A DNA stretch of 64,000 bases from Planctomycetota bacterium (GTDB lineage: Bacteria > Planctomycetota > Phycisphaerae > UBA1845 > PWPN01). Positions within the stretch are counted from its first letter, which is position 1, and every line of letters starts with the position of its first letter. The notes beneath the pieces are model-generated. The model was not told where the DNA came from. It did no database searches and saw only the letters and a program-made list of their open reading frames with translations. The stretch covers positions 217,702 through 281,701 of the forward strand of contig JAKLEZ010000006.1 in the NCBI GenBank assembly GCA_022711465.1. The letters are read 5' to 3'. Positions 1 to 7,736 of this stretch are shown piece by piece. The translations under genes and the position numbers were made by a program.

Positions 1-1891
1 AGTGACGGTTGGGGTCGGGGCCGAGCCGGGCGAGCGCGAGCTCCGCCTGGAGGCACAAGGCGGCCTGACGAATCCGATCGTCTTCTGCGTTGGCCAGCTG
101 CCCGAGTTCTCCGAGCCGGAAGAGAAGCCGAATCGCGAGCCGCCCGGTGGAAGAACGCCCAAGGCCGGCAATCCGCTCAACCCCCGAAGAGGCCTCAAGG
201 CCGAGCGCGATGCGCCGGGCTCAACCCTCGAAGAGGAGATGACCGTCACCCTGCCGGCCGTCGTAAACGGCCAGATCATGCCTGGCGATGTGGACCGCTT
301 CCGGTTCAAGGCCCGCAAGGGGACTCGGCTGGTCGCCGCCGTCGCCGCCCGGGATCTGATCCCCTACCTGGCTGACGGCGTGCCGGGGTGGTTTCAGGCC
401 ACGCTGGCGATCCGCGATGCCGCGGGCAAAGAGTTGGGGTACGAAGACGATTATCGTTTCCATCCCGACCCTGTTCTCCTGTTCCAGGTTCCTCGGGACG
501 GCGAGTACGTGGTCGAAATCAAGGATTCCATCTACCGCGGCCGGGAGGACTTCGTCTATCGCATCGCGCTTGGTGAGTTCCCCTTCGTGACCAGTGTCTT
601 TCCCTTGGGCGGGCGGGAGCACACTCCGATCAGCGCCGAGCTGACCGGCTGGAATCTGCCAGGCGAGAAGAAGACGATGGACGTTGAGGCCCAGGAAGCC
701 GGGGTGCGTGCACTCTCGGTGAAACGAGGTCCGCTGGTCTCCAACCGCGTGCTCTTCGCCGTGGACACGCTGCCGGAATGCCTGGAGAACGAACCGAACG
801 ACCGTCCGGACGCGGCCCAGTCCGTCAAGCTGCCGATCATTGTCAATGGACGCATCGATGGCCGCGGAGACCGAGACGTGTTTCGGTTTGAGGGTCGGTC
901 CGGCCAGGAGGTTGTGGCCGAGGTCTGCGCCCGGCGACTTGGCTCGCCACTGGACGCCATCCTCAGAGTCACCGATGCCGCCGGCAAGCAGTTGGCCGTC
1001 AACGACGATTACGAGGACAAGAGCACGGGCCTGAACACGCACCATGCCGATTCCTGGCTGCGGATCACGCTGCCGGTGGATGGGACTTACGACGTCCAGC
1101 TGGCCGACACGCAGGACAAGGGCGGGCCGGAGCACGCGTACCGTTTGCGTATCAGTGCTCCGCGGCCGGATTTCGAGCTGCGGGCGGTACCGTCGAGCCT
1201 CAATGTTCGCGGAGGTGCCAACGCCGCCCTTACCGTGTATGCTCTCCGCAAGGATGGCTTTTCGGGCGAGATCGAGCTGGTCCTGAAGGATGGGCCGACA
1301 GGCTTCAAGCTGGGCGGTGGCCGCGTACCCGCGAACCAGGACCAGGTGCGGATCACGTTGACCGTGCCGCCGACGCGACTGGAAGGCCCGGTCCGCCTGG
1401 CTCTGGAGGGTCGTGCGGTGGTGGAGGACCGGAGGCTAGTGCGGCCGGTCGTACCCGCAGAGGATATGATGCAGGCTTTTGCGTATCGACACCTGGTTCC
1501 GGCGAAGGAGTTGTTGCTCACGACATCCGGGCGATGGCTGCGCAGCAACGCGGTGAAGATTCTGAGTGCCATGCCGGTGAAGATCCCGACCGGCGGAACG
1601 GTTCGGGTCCAGGTTGGTGCCGGCGGCACCGCGTTCCGGGGGAAGGTGCAGCTGGAACTGAGCAATCCGCCCGACGGGATCATGCTCAAGAAGGTGGTGC
1701 CGAACAACACGGGTGTTGAGCTTGTGCTGCAGAGCGACGCCGCCAAGAACAAGCCCGGCTCGAAGGGGAACCTGATCATCACCGCGTTCGCCGACCGGGA
1801 GATCAAGACCGCCAAGGGGGCACAGGCCACCCAACGGCGTGTACCGGTGGGCCTGCTCCCGGCCGTGCCGTACGAGATCGTGGCGAAGTAA
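1..1891 (+). CDS. PPC-domain secreted protein, 5' end outside window
   Basis: The reading frame is open from the first base, so the N-terminus (and presumably a signal peptide) lies upstream; the GTG at position 2 is not a real start. What remains is about 629 residues. Two bacterial pre-peptidase C-terminal (PPC) beta-sandwich domains are visible at about residues 80-190 and 270-385, recognised by VNGQIMPGDVDRFRFKA and VNGRIDGRGDRDVFRFEG followed by the typical LRVTDAAGKQLAVNDD pattern. The rest is beta-rich with no catalytic motif. PPC domains in planctomycetes are found on large exported proteins, often with protease or cytochrome partners, and probably bind surfaces or carbohydrate. The next gene begins 24 bases downstream on the same strand. 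Function beyond secretion and binding is not predictable. Confidence 0.8.
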   Translation, partial: VTVGVGAEPGERELRLEAQGGLTNPIVFCVGQLPEFSEPEEKPNREPPGGRTPKAGNPLNPRRGLKAERDAPGSTLEEEMTVTLPAVVNGQIMPGDVDRFRFKARKGTRLVAAVAARDLIPYLADGVPGWFQATLAIRDAAGKELGYEDDYRFHPDPVLLFQVPRDGEYVVEIKDSIYRGREDFVYRIALGEFPFVTSVFPLGGREHTPISAELTGWNLPGEKKTMDVEAQEAGVRALSVKRGPLVSNRVLFAVDTLPECLENEPNDRPDAAQSVKLPIIVNGRIDGRGDRDVFRFEGRSGQEVVAEVCARRLGSPLDAILRVTDAAGKQLAVNDDYEDKSTGLNTHHADSWLRITLPVDGTYDVQLADTQDKGGPEHAYRLRISAPRPDFELRAVPSSLNVRGGANAALTVYALRKDGFSGEIELVLKDGPTGFKLGGGRVPANQDQVRITLTVPPTRLEGPVRLALEGRAVVEDRRLVRPVVPAEDMMQAFAYRHLVPAKELLLTTSGRWLRSNAVKILSAMPVKIPTGGTVRVQVGAGGTAFRGKVQLELSNPPDGIMLKKVVPNNTGVELVLQSDAAKNKPGSKGNLIITAFADREIKTAKGAQATQRRVPVGLLPAVPYEIVAK

Positions 1892-1915
1892 CCGAAGGGG
1901 CTATCGAATCACCTT

Positions 1916-3070
1916 ATGTCATCAACGAGTCCGTCCGTCGAACCGTCCATCCATCGCACCGCATCCAACGGCGTCTTTGTGGTAGCCGCCGCTTCGCCGA
2001 ACGGTGACCCGGCCGCGGAGGCGGCGGCAATATATGCACGCATCGGCGACGTTCTCCGGGCATCGCGTCTGGAGATTGTCCAGGAGCGGGTCTTCGGGTG
2101 CCTGGACGTTGAATCGGCGGTCAAGGCCGCCAGGGCGACGGCCCTGCAAGCCCGGGGCATCCGCGATGATGGCCCCCTGAGCTACATCCAGGGTCGACCG
2201 ACCTGGGGACGGGGACTGGGCGGCGTCATCGTGCGTGCGGCCGAAGCCGACCGGGTTCACACCCTTCACGACCGAGGTATTCCTTGCGGGCGCGTCTGGC
2301 AGGCCGACGACGGCACATTCGTGATTCTGCAGAGCATGCAGGGGCTGCCGGAGACGCGGGGCGAGGATGGCAGGCCCGCCGAGCAGGCCCGCCGGGCCAT
2401 GGAGCGGGTGGACCGTATTCTGAAAGCCAACGGCCTGAGCTACCGTGACACCGCCAGAACCTGGTTCTACCTCTCCAATATCCTGGCCTGGTACGCCGAG
2501 TTCAATCAGACACGGAGCGCCAAGTATCGTGAGTTCGGCATCTTCCCCGAGCCCGGGGACGAAAGCTGGCGGTTTCCGGCCAGCACGGGCATCCTTGCCG
2601 ACTCCACCGGCGGGGCCGCTTGTACCCTCGATGTTCTGGCGGTGGACGGCTCGGGCCCGGCCGCAGTTGAGTTTCTGCGGAACCCGCGGCAGCAGGAGGC
2701 CTTCCGCTACGGTTCGGCCTTCTCGCGCTGCGCCGTCGTCCGCGGTTCCGCCGAGGACCTGGTGGAGATTTCGGGCACGGCGGCGATTGACGAACATGGC
2801 CGAAGCGTCTACCCGGGCGACCTCCGGGCCCAGGTCCGGTGCACGCTGGACAAGATCGCGGCCCTCATCAAGCCGGTAGGAGCGTCGCTCGGGGACATCT
2901 GCGCGGCGACGGTGTTTCTGAAACGCGGCCACGACGCGGAGGCCGCACGCGAGGTCTTGGCCGAACTTGGACTCGAGCGGCTTCCGGCCGTCTGGGTGGA
3001 AGCCGACGTGTGTCGCGAGGAATTGCTGTTCGAGATCGACGCCGAGGCGGTGGTCGATCGGCGGCGATAG
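1916..3070 (+). CDS. Two-domain RidA/YjgF-type protein, FkbO/Hyg5 chorismatase-like
   Basis: A 384-residue protein with two YjgF/RidA-like halves. The second half (about residues 210-384) carries ARTWFYLSNI, PASTGI and the closing ELLFEIDAEA block. This order resembles the FkbO/Hyg5 chorismatases, whose catalytic glutamate sits in a similar LLVEIE string; here it would be E373. Chorismatases hydrolyse chorismate to dihydroxycyclohexadiene or hydroxybenzoate acids, while RidA proteins deaminate reactive enamines. The sequence does not decide between the two. No signal peptide, so cytoplasmic. It lies 24 bases after the PPC gene and 146 bases before the UroD-like gene. No chorismate-pathway gene is nearby. 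Family assignment is good; substrate is open. Confidence 0.75.
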   Translation: MSSTSPSVEPSIHRTASNGVFVVAAASPNGDPAAEAAAIYARIGDVLRASRLEIVQERVFGCLDVESAVKAARATALQARGIRDDGPLSYIQGRPTWGRGLGGVIVRAAEADRVHTLHDRGIPCGRVWQADDGTFVILQSMQGLPETRGEDGRPAEQARRAMERVDRILKANGLSYRDTARTWFYLSNILAWYAEFNQTRSAKYREFGIFPEPGDESWRFPASTGILADSTGGAACTLDVLAVDGSGPAAVEFLRNPRQQEAFRYGSAFSRCAVVRGSAEDLVEISGTAAIDEHGRSVYPGDLRAQVRCTLDKIAALIKPVGASLGDICAATVFLKRGHDAEAAREVLAELGLERLPAVWVEADVCREELLFEIDAEAVVDRRR

Positions 3071-3163
3071 AGTCCCCCTCCTCATCCAACCATGAGCGCA
3101 CCCCACGCCTGGCGCAGCCAGAGTGGGGCAGACGGCGGTCTCCACCCGGCTGTCCATCCAAGC

Positions 3164-3169
3164 TATAAT
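3164..3169 (+). promoter_or_regulatory. Candidate -10 element
   Basis: A perfect TATAAT lies 48 bases before the start of the UroD-like gene in the 146-base gap after the RidA-like gene. The position 17 bases upstream reads TCCACC, a poor -35, so this is a candidate only. It suggests that the UroD-like gene can be transcribed separately from the two genes before it. Confidence 0.35.
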
Positions 3170-3216
3170 GGTCCCGCTGTTGGATCAGGGCCACAGCCGC
3201 CACAGGAGCCACGACG

Positions 3217-4446
3217 ATGACATCCCGCGAGCGCATCCTGGCGAGCATCAACCACCGTGAACCCGACCGTTTGCCCATCGACTGTGGGGCCATGCGCTCC
3301 ACAGGCATCCAGGCCATCGCCTATCACAAGCTCAAGGTTCATCTGGGCATCTGGCAAGGGCGAACGAGGGTGTTCGACGTTGTTCAGCAATTGGCCGAAC
3401 CGGAGCCTTTCTACCTCGATCGGTTCAGGGTCGACGCGGTCAATGCCGGCTGGGAGTTTGCCCCCAAGGACTGGAAGGAGTGGATCCTTCCGGACGGCTC
3501 GGCTTGCCAGATTCCCGCCCACATCCGTTTTCAGCGCGAAGGACATGACTGGCTGGCGTTCAACGACGTGGGCGAGGTAGTCGCGCGCATGATCGAGGGC
3601 TGCACGTACTTCAGCCAGACGATCCACCCGCTCCATCGCGAGGACTGGACAGCCGGACTCGAGGATCTCGGCCGGGCGATGGACTCGGTCTGCTGGTCGG
3701 CGCTGCCTGAGCCGCTCTATGCCGGCGGCCTGAGCGACGAGAACCTGGTCCGCATCGGCGAACACGTCCGGCAGCTCCGCGAGCGGAGCGATCGGGCAAT
3801 CATGATTGCCTATGGGGCGAATCTTTTCGAGTGGGGTTCCTATCTACGGCGGATGGACAACTTCCTCCTGGACCTGGCGGGCGAGCAGGCCAAGGCGGTG
3901 GCCCTCCTGGACAAGCTCGTAGAGCTGCACCTGGCGGGGCTGGATCGACTGCTTCCGGTGGTTGGCGACCACGTTGATCTGATCCAACTGGGTGATGACC
4001 TGGGCATGGAGGCTGGGCCTTTCTTCTCCCCGGCGCTGTTCCGTTCGGTGTTCAAGCCGCGGTACACCGCCATCGTGAAGCACATCAGGAAGCGCTGTCC
4101 CCGCCTCAGGATCTTCCTGCACTGCTGTGGTTCGATCCGACCGCTGCTTCCTGATCTGATCGAGGCCGGGATCGAGGTCATTAACCCGGTCCAGATCGCC
4201 GCGCGGAACATGGATCCAGCCGTTCTGAAGAGAGAGTTCGGTTCCGCCCTGACCTTCTGGGGTGGCGGATGCGACACGCAGAAGGTCCTGCCGCGGGGCA
4301 CACCTCAGGAGGTGAAGGACCACGTCCGGCGCAATATCGACATCTTCGCTCCGGGTGGCGGATTCGTCTTCTGCCAGGTACACAACATTCTGGCGGACGT
4401 GCCGCCGGAGAACATCGTGGCGATGTACGAGGCCGCCATGGCCTGA
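3217..4446 (+). CDS. Uroporphyrinogen decarboxylase-family methyltransferase-like protein
   Basis: A 409-residue TIM-barrel protein that starts with MTSRERILASINHREPDRLP, the usual opening of the UroD/MtaA/CmuA group. A likely zinc site is intact: H302 and C304 in FLHCCGS, and C352 in GGGCDT, matching the HxC(x)nC pattern of corrinoid-dependent methyltransferases such as MtaA. True heme-pathway UroD lacks this site, so a methyl-transfer or demethylation role is more likely than porphyrin decarboxylation. No corrinoid protein or activator is encoded beside it, so the methyl donor is unknown. The next gene begins 25 bases downstream. Planctomycetes encode many such stand-alone paralogs whose substrates are largely unassigned. 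Confidence 0.8.
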   Translation: MTSRERILASINHREPDRLPIDCGAMRSTGIQAIAYHKLKVHLGIWQGRTRVFDVVQQLAEPEPFYLDRFRVDAVNAGWEFAPKDWKEWILPDGSACQIPAHIRFQREGHDWLAFNDVGEVVARMIEGCTYFSQTIHPLHREDWTAGLEDLGRAMDSVCWSALPEPLYAGGLSDENLVRIGEHVRQLRERSDRAIMIAYGANLFEWGSYLRRMDNFLLDLAGEQAKAVALLDKLVELHLAGLDRLLPVVGDHVDLIQLGDDLGMEAGPFFSPALFRSVFKPRYTAIVKHIRKRCPRLRIFLHCCGSIRPLLPDLIEAGIEVINPVQIAARNMDPAVLKREFGSALTFWGGGCDTQKVLPRGTPQEVKDHVRRNIDIFAPGGGFVFCQVHNILADVPPENIVAMYEAAMA

Positions 4447-4471
4447 CTCCCGCCACGCGGGAAGGCACCGA

Positions 4472-6646
4472 ATGGGGAATGGCAAATCGAGGAAGGTAGT
4501 CGCCGATCGGGACGTTGCCTTCTCCCGATTCTCTGCCCGCCGTTTTCCATCTCACCTGATTCTGTTGCCGCTCGTGCTCCTCGCGTTCGCATTCGTGCAC
4601 CCGCCGGTATCCGCCGAGGTCTCTCCAGTCGTTCGAGCGGCGGAGCAGCGTCGAATCGAGACCATTGCCCGGGCAAGCCGGAGCGCGGTCTGCATCTTCC
4701 TGGATGAAGGCGAAGCCGGCTCGGGGGTGGTGATATGCCCCGACGGCTACGGGCTGACCAATTTCCACGTCATTGCAGGCACACTCAAGACGCGGCGGGC
4801 GTTCGGCGGCCTGTCCGACGGGAAGCAATACCCCCTGGAAGTGCTCGGGATTGACCCGACCGGTGACATGGCCATGTTCCGCCTGACCGGCAAGGAACGT
4901 TTCGAATGCGCCGAGTTCGGCGATTCGGAGGCTGTCCGGGTGGGTGATGAGGTCTTCGCGGCCGGCAATCCCTTCATGTTGGCCGAGGACTCCACACCGA
5001 CCATCACTGCGGGGATTGTCAGCGGGGTGCACCGCTATCAGTACGGCCAGGATGCCCGGTCGCTGGTCTATGCGGACTGCATCCAGGTCGATGCCTCGAT
5101 CAATCCGGGCAACTCTGGCGGGCCGTTGTTCGACGCCGCCGGGCGGCTCATCGGGATCAACGGCCGGGCGTCGTTCGAGCGTCGTGGGCGGGTCAACGTG
5201 GGCCTGGCCTATGCGATTTCGATCAACCAGTTCAAGCGATTCATTCCCGGTTTGAAAGCCGGCTTGCTGGTCGAGCATGGTTCGCTCGGAGCCACGGCGG
5301 TCGACGCCGGCTACCGACAGGTGGTCTTCGACCGAGTCATGGATCGGGCCGCGGCGGCCGCCGCAGGGATCAAACCGGGCGACCGGCTGGTAGGCTTCGC
5401 AGACCACAAGATCCGTGATGCCAACCACTTCACCAGCCTGTTGGGCAGCTACCCGGCGGGCTGGCCGGTCTCGATCACCTGGCAACACGAGGGTCGGCTG
5501 ACCTCGAGGGTGATCGAGCTCGATCCCCTGACCGTGAGGATTCCGGACGAGCTCAAGGGGGCTTATCGGGTTGACGTGAGCGTCACCCGAGCGGCAGCGG
5601 AGTCCCTGTCGGCCGCACCTGCGTCCCCCTCGGCGCCGGTTGAAGCCAACGTCCTGGCGCCGGCCATCGAGTCCGCGATTCGCTCCACGGTCAAGCTCTA
5701 CGGCGGTCGACTCGGCTCAGCCGTGGGCTATGGCTCCGGGGTGATCGTCTCGCCGCAAGGTGATGTACTCACGACGCTGTCGGTCCTTGTCGAAGGCAGC
5801 GAGCTCAGGGCGGTGACCCACGACGGGCACGCTTACCCGTGCTTGGTGATCTGCCGCGACGAGTACCGGCAGCTGGCCCTGCTGCGGATGAGGCGCAAGA
5901 GTGAGAATGCCGACACCGCCGCTCCGCTTCGCGACCAGATGACTCCGCCGAGATGGGAGCCGCTGCCGATGGCCGACCCGACCGCGGCTCAGCCCGGGGA
6001 CTGGATTCTGGCCGTCGGGAACCCGTGCAAGGTGGCCGACGGAGCGGAGGCTGTTTCGGTGACCCGGGGGATCCTCTCGGGTCGGACCCGGCTCGACGCG
6101 GTCCAGGGATCGGAGGCATTCCCCTATCGCGGCGATGTTCTTCTGCTCGACACCGTGACCAGCAACCCGGGTTCGCCGGGCAGCGCGGTCGTCGATCTGG
6201 ACGGGCATTGGGTTGGAGTGGTAGGAGAGGTAGTAGCTTCCCAGCTGACCAATACCGAGCTCAGCTACGCGTACCCTGTGGAGGAGATCAAGGCCTTTCT
6301 GCGCGACGCCGCCGTCGACGAGGCAGCGAGTCGGCCTCGCGCGGCGGCGTCTCGCCCCGTCAGCCGGTCGGCCAAGCCCGGTTACCACGGTATCCGCCTC
6401 TCCACCATCGCCTACCACCGCCAACTGCCCTTCGTGAAGAGCGTGGCCGACGGATCGCCGGCCAAGGCGGCCGGCGTGCGCGCCGACGATTTGATTATCA
6501 GCGCTAACCGGACGGCGGTTCCGCAAGGTCGCGTGTTCACGGAACTCTGCGAGCGGCTGCTTCCCGGGGAGGAGCTTTCGCTGATCGTCAAACGCGGCGA
6601 GGAGCTGATCCCGGTCCGTTTCGTGCTCACGGAGGATCCCGAGTGA
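4472..6646 (+). CDS. Exported trypsin-like serine protease, two protease-fold and two PDZ domains
   Basis: A 724-residue HtrA/Deg-type protein. The frame is open further upstream but would overlap the UroD-like gene, so ATG 4472 is chosen. Residues about 22-48 are a hydrophobic signal or anchor. The first protease domain has a complete triad: H99 in TNFHVIAG, D132 in GDMAMF, S215 in NPGNSGGPL. A PDZ domain follows at about 280-355. A second trypsin fold at about 410-600 has lost all three residues (LTTLSVL for LTNxHV, QLALL for DLALL, NPGSPGSAV for NPGNSGGP). A second PDZ lies at about 640-715. The protein should act in the envelope on misfolded or specific substrates, with the dead domain as a scaffold. 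Its stop overlaps the start of the next gene. Confidence 0.88.
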   Translation: MGNGKSRKVVADRDVAFSRFSARRFPSHLILLPLVLLAFAFVHPPVSAEVSPVVRAAEQRRIETIARASRSAVCIFLDEGEAGSGVVICPDGYGLTNFHVIAGTLKTRRAFGGLSDGKQYPLEVLGIDPTGDMAMFRLTGKERFECAEFGDSEAVRVGDEVFAAGNPFMLAEDSTPTITAGIVSGVHRYQYGQDARSLVYADCIQVDASINPGNSGGPLFDAAGRLIGINGRASFERRGRVNVGLAYAISINQFKRFIPGLKAGLLVEHGSLGATAVDAGYRQVVFDRVMDRAAAAAAGIKPGDRLVGFADHKIRDANHFTSLLGSYPAGWPVSITWQHEGRLTSRVIELDPLTVRIPDELKGAYRVDVSVTRAAAESLSAAPASPSAPVEANVLAPAIESAIRSTVKLYGGRLGSAVGYGSGVIVSPQGDVLTTLSVLVEGSELRAVTHDGHAYPCLVICRDEYRQLALLRMRRKSENADTAAPLRDQMTPPRWEPLPMADPTAAQPGDWILAVGNPCKVADGAEAVSVTRGILSGRTRLDAVQGSEAFPYRGDVLLLDTVTSNPGSPGSAVVDLDGHWVGVVGEVVASQLTNTELSYAYPVEEIKAFLRDAAVDEAASRPRAAASRPVSRSAKPGYHGIRLSTIAYHRQLPFVKSVADGSPAKAAGVRADDLIISANRTAVPQGRVFTELCERLLPGEELSLIVKRGEELIPVRFVLTEDPE

Positions 6647-7728
6647 CCACCCTTGCCGCCCTGCTGACCGGACTGGCGATGATGGCACTGCCGGGCAATC
6701 CGGCCACGGATCCTGCGGACGCCCTGCGGGCCGAGCAGGATGCCTTTCGCCGTGCCGTGGCCCGAGTGGCTCCGTGCGTGGTCACGATCGAGACGATCGG
6801 TGGCACACAACCGGGCCGCAGGCAGCCGACGAGCGGCCCGGCCTTCGGCGGGCGGGAGGCGGCGCCTCCAGGGTTCATTGTGGCCGACGGCCCCACCACC
6901 GGGCTGATCTGGTCGGCCGACGGGCTCATTCTCACCAGCGCGTTCAACTTCGTTCGCGACCCATCGCTGATCACGGTGGTTCTCTCCGATCGTCGGAGGT
7001 TCGTGGGTGAACTGATCGCCCGTGACGAGGTGCGACGGCTAGCCATGGTTCGCGTTCCGGCCACCGGGTTGCCGGTGCCGCAGTGGGTTGGCGACGAGGG
7101 CGAGGTTCGCGTGGGCCAGCGGGTTCTGGCCCTGGGTCGGGGCTTTGGCGGGCCGTTCTGCTCGATCACTGCAGGCATCGTCAGCGGCCTGAACCGGATG
7201 AGCGGTCTGGCCATCCAGACTGACGCCCGGCTCTCGCCGGCCAGCTTCGGCGGGCCGCTGATTGACCTTGACGGCCGGGTGATCGGCCTTTGCGTTCCAT
7301 TCGGCATGGGCAACGACCTGCTTTCCGGCGTCGAGTGGTATGATTCGGGCATTGGCTTCGCGATTCCCGCGTGGCAGGTTCGGGCGAGTGGTACCGACCT
7401 CTCCACCGGGCACAGCCTTCGCCGTGGCATGCTCGGTGTGGTTCTGGACGCGAAAGGCAATGCTCCCCCCACGATCCGACTGCTGGCGGACCGCTCGCCC
7501 GCTCTCCGAGCCGGCCTGAAGGCTGGCGACGCGATTGTGGCGATCGACGGGAAGCCGGTCACGGCCTATTCCGATCTCACCCGACTGATGCGATCCCGAT
7601 GCGCGGGGCAGTGGGTGAAGGTGCGCGTCCGTCGGGGAGCACAGGAAGTCGATCTGGAGGTCGTTCTGGCCGTTCCTGAGGACGTGGGATCGCTCAACCC
7701 GCCCGCGAGCGAGCCGGCGGGGCCGTAG
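6643..7728 (+). CDS. Trypsin-fold/PDZ protein, catalytically dead
   Basis: A 361-residue protein starting at a GTG that overlaps the previous stop by four bases (GTGA), so it is translationally coupled to the two-domain protease. The N-terminus is hydrophobic and likely a signal peptide. A trypsin-like fold (about residues 70-245) is recognisable by SADGLILTSAFNF, LAMVRV and SPASFGGPLIDLDGRVIG. By alignment with HtrA the triad has become F, R and F, so peptidase activity is very unlikely. A PDZ domain occupies about 265-345 (KAGDAIVAIDGKPV). The likely role is a partner or regulator of the upstream protease, binding peptide termini in the envelope. It converges with the BatA-like gene on the other strand eight bases later. 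Confidence 0.85.
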   Translation: MTTLAALLTGLAMMALPGNPATDPADALRAEQDAFRRAVARVAPCVVTIETIGGTQPGRRQPTSGPAFGGREAAPPGFIVADGPTTGLIWSADGLILTSAFNFVRDPSLITVVLSDRRRFVGELIARDEVRRLAMVRVPATGLPVPQWVGDEGEVRVGQRVLALGRGFGGPFCSITAGIVSGLNRMSGLAIQTDARLSPASFGGPLIDLDGRVIGLCVPFGMGNDLLSGVEWYDSGIGFAIPAWQVRASGTDLSTGHSLRRGMLGVVLDAKGNAPPTIRLLADRSPALRAGLKAGDAIVAIDGKPVTAYSDLTRLMRSRCAGQWVKVRVRRGAQEVDLEVVLAVPEDVGSLNPPASEPAGP

Positions 7729-7736
7729 ACTCCATT

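Noticed and set aside
221..1135. 304-codon minus-strand frame opposite the PPC-domain protein
   Set aside because: Antisense shadow; no ribosome site and no family pattern, while the plus frame has clear PPC domains.
4181..5488. 435-codon minus-strand frame opposite the protease gene
   Set aside because: Shadow of the UroD-like and protease genes; it spans a gene boundary and has no domain.
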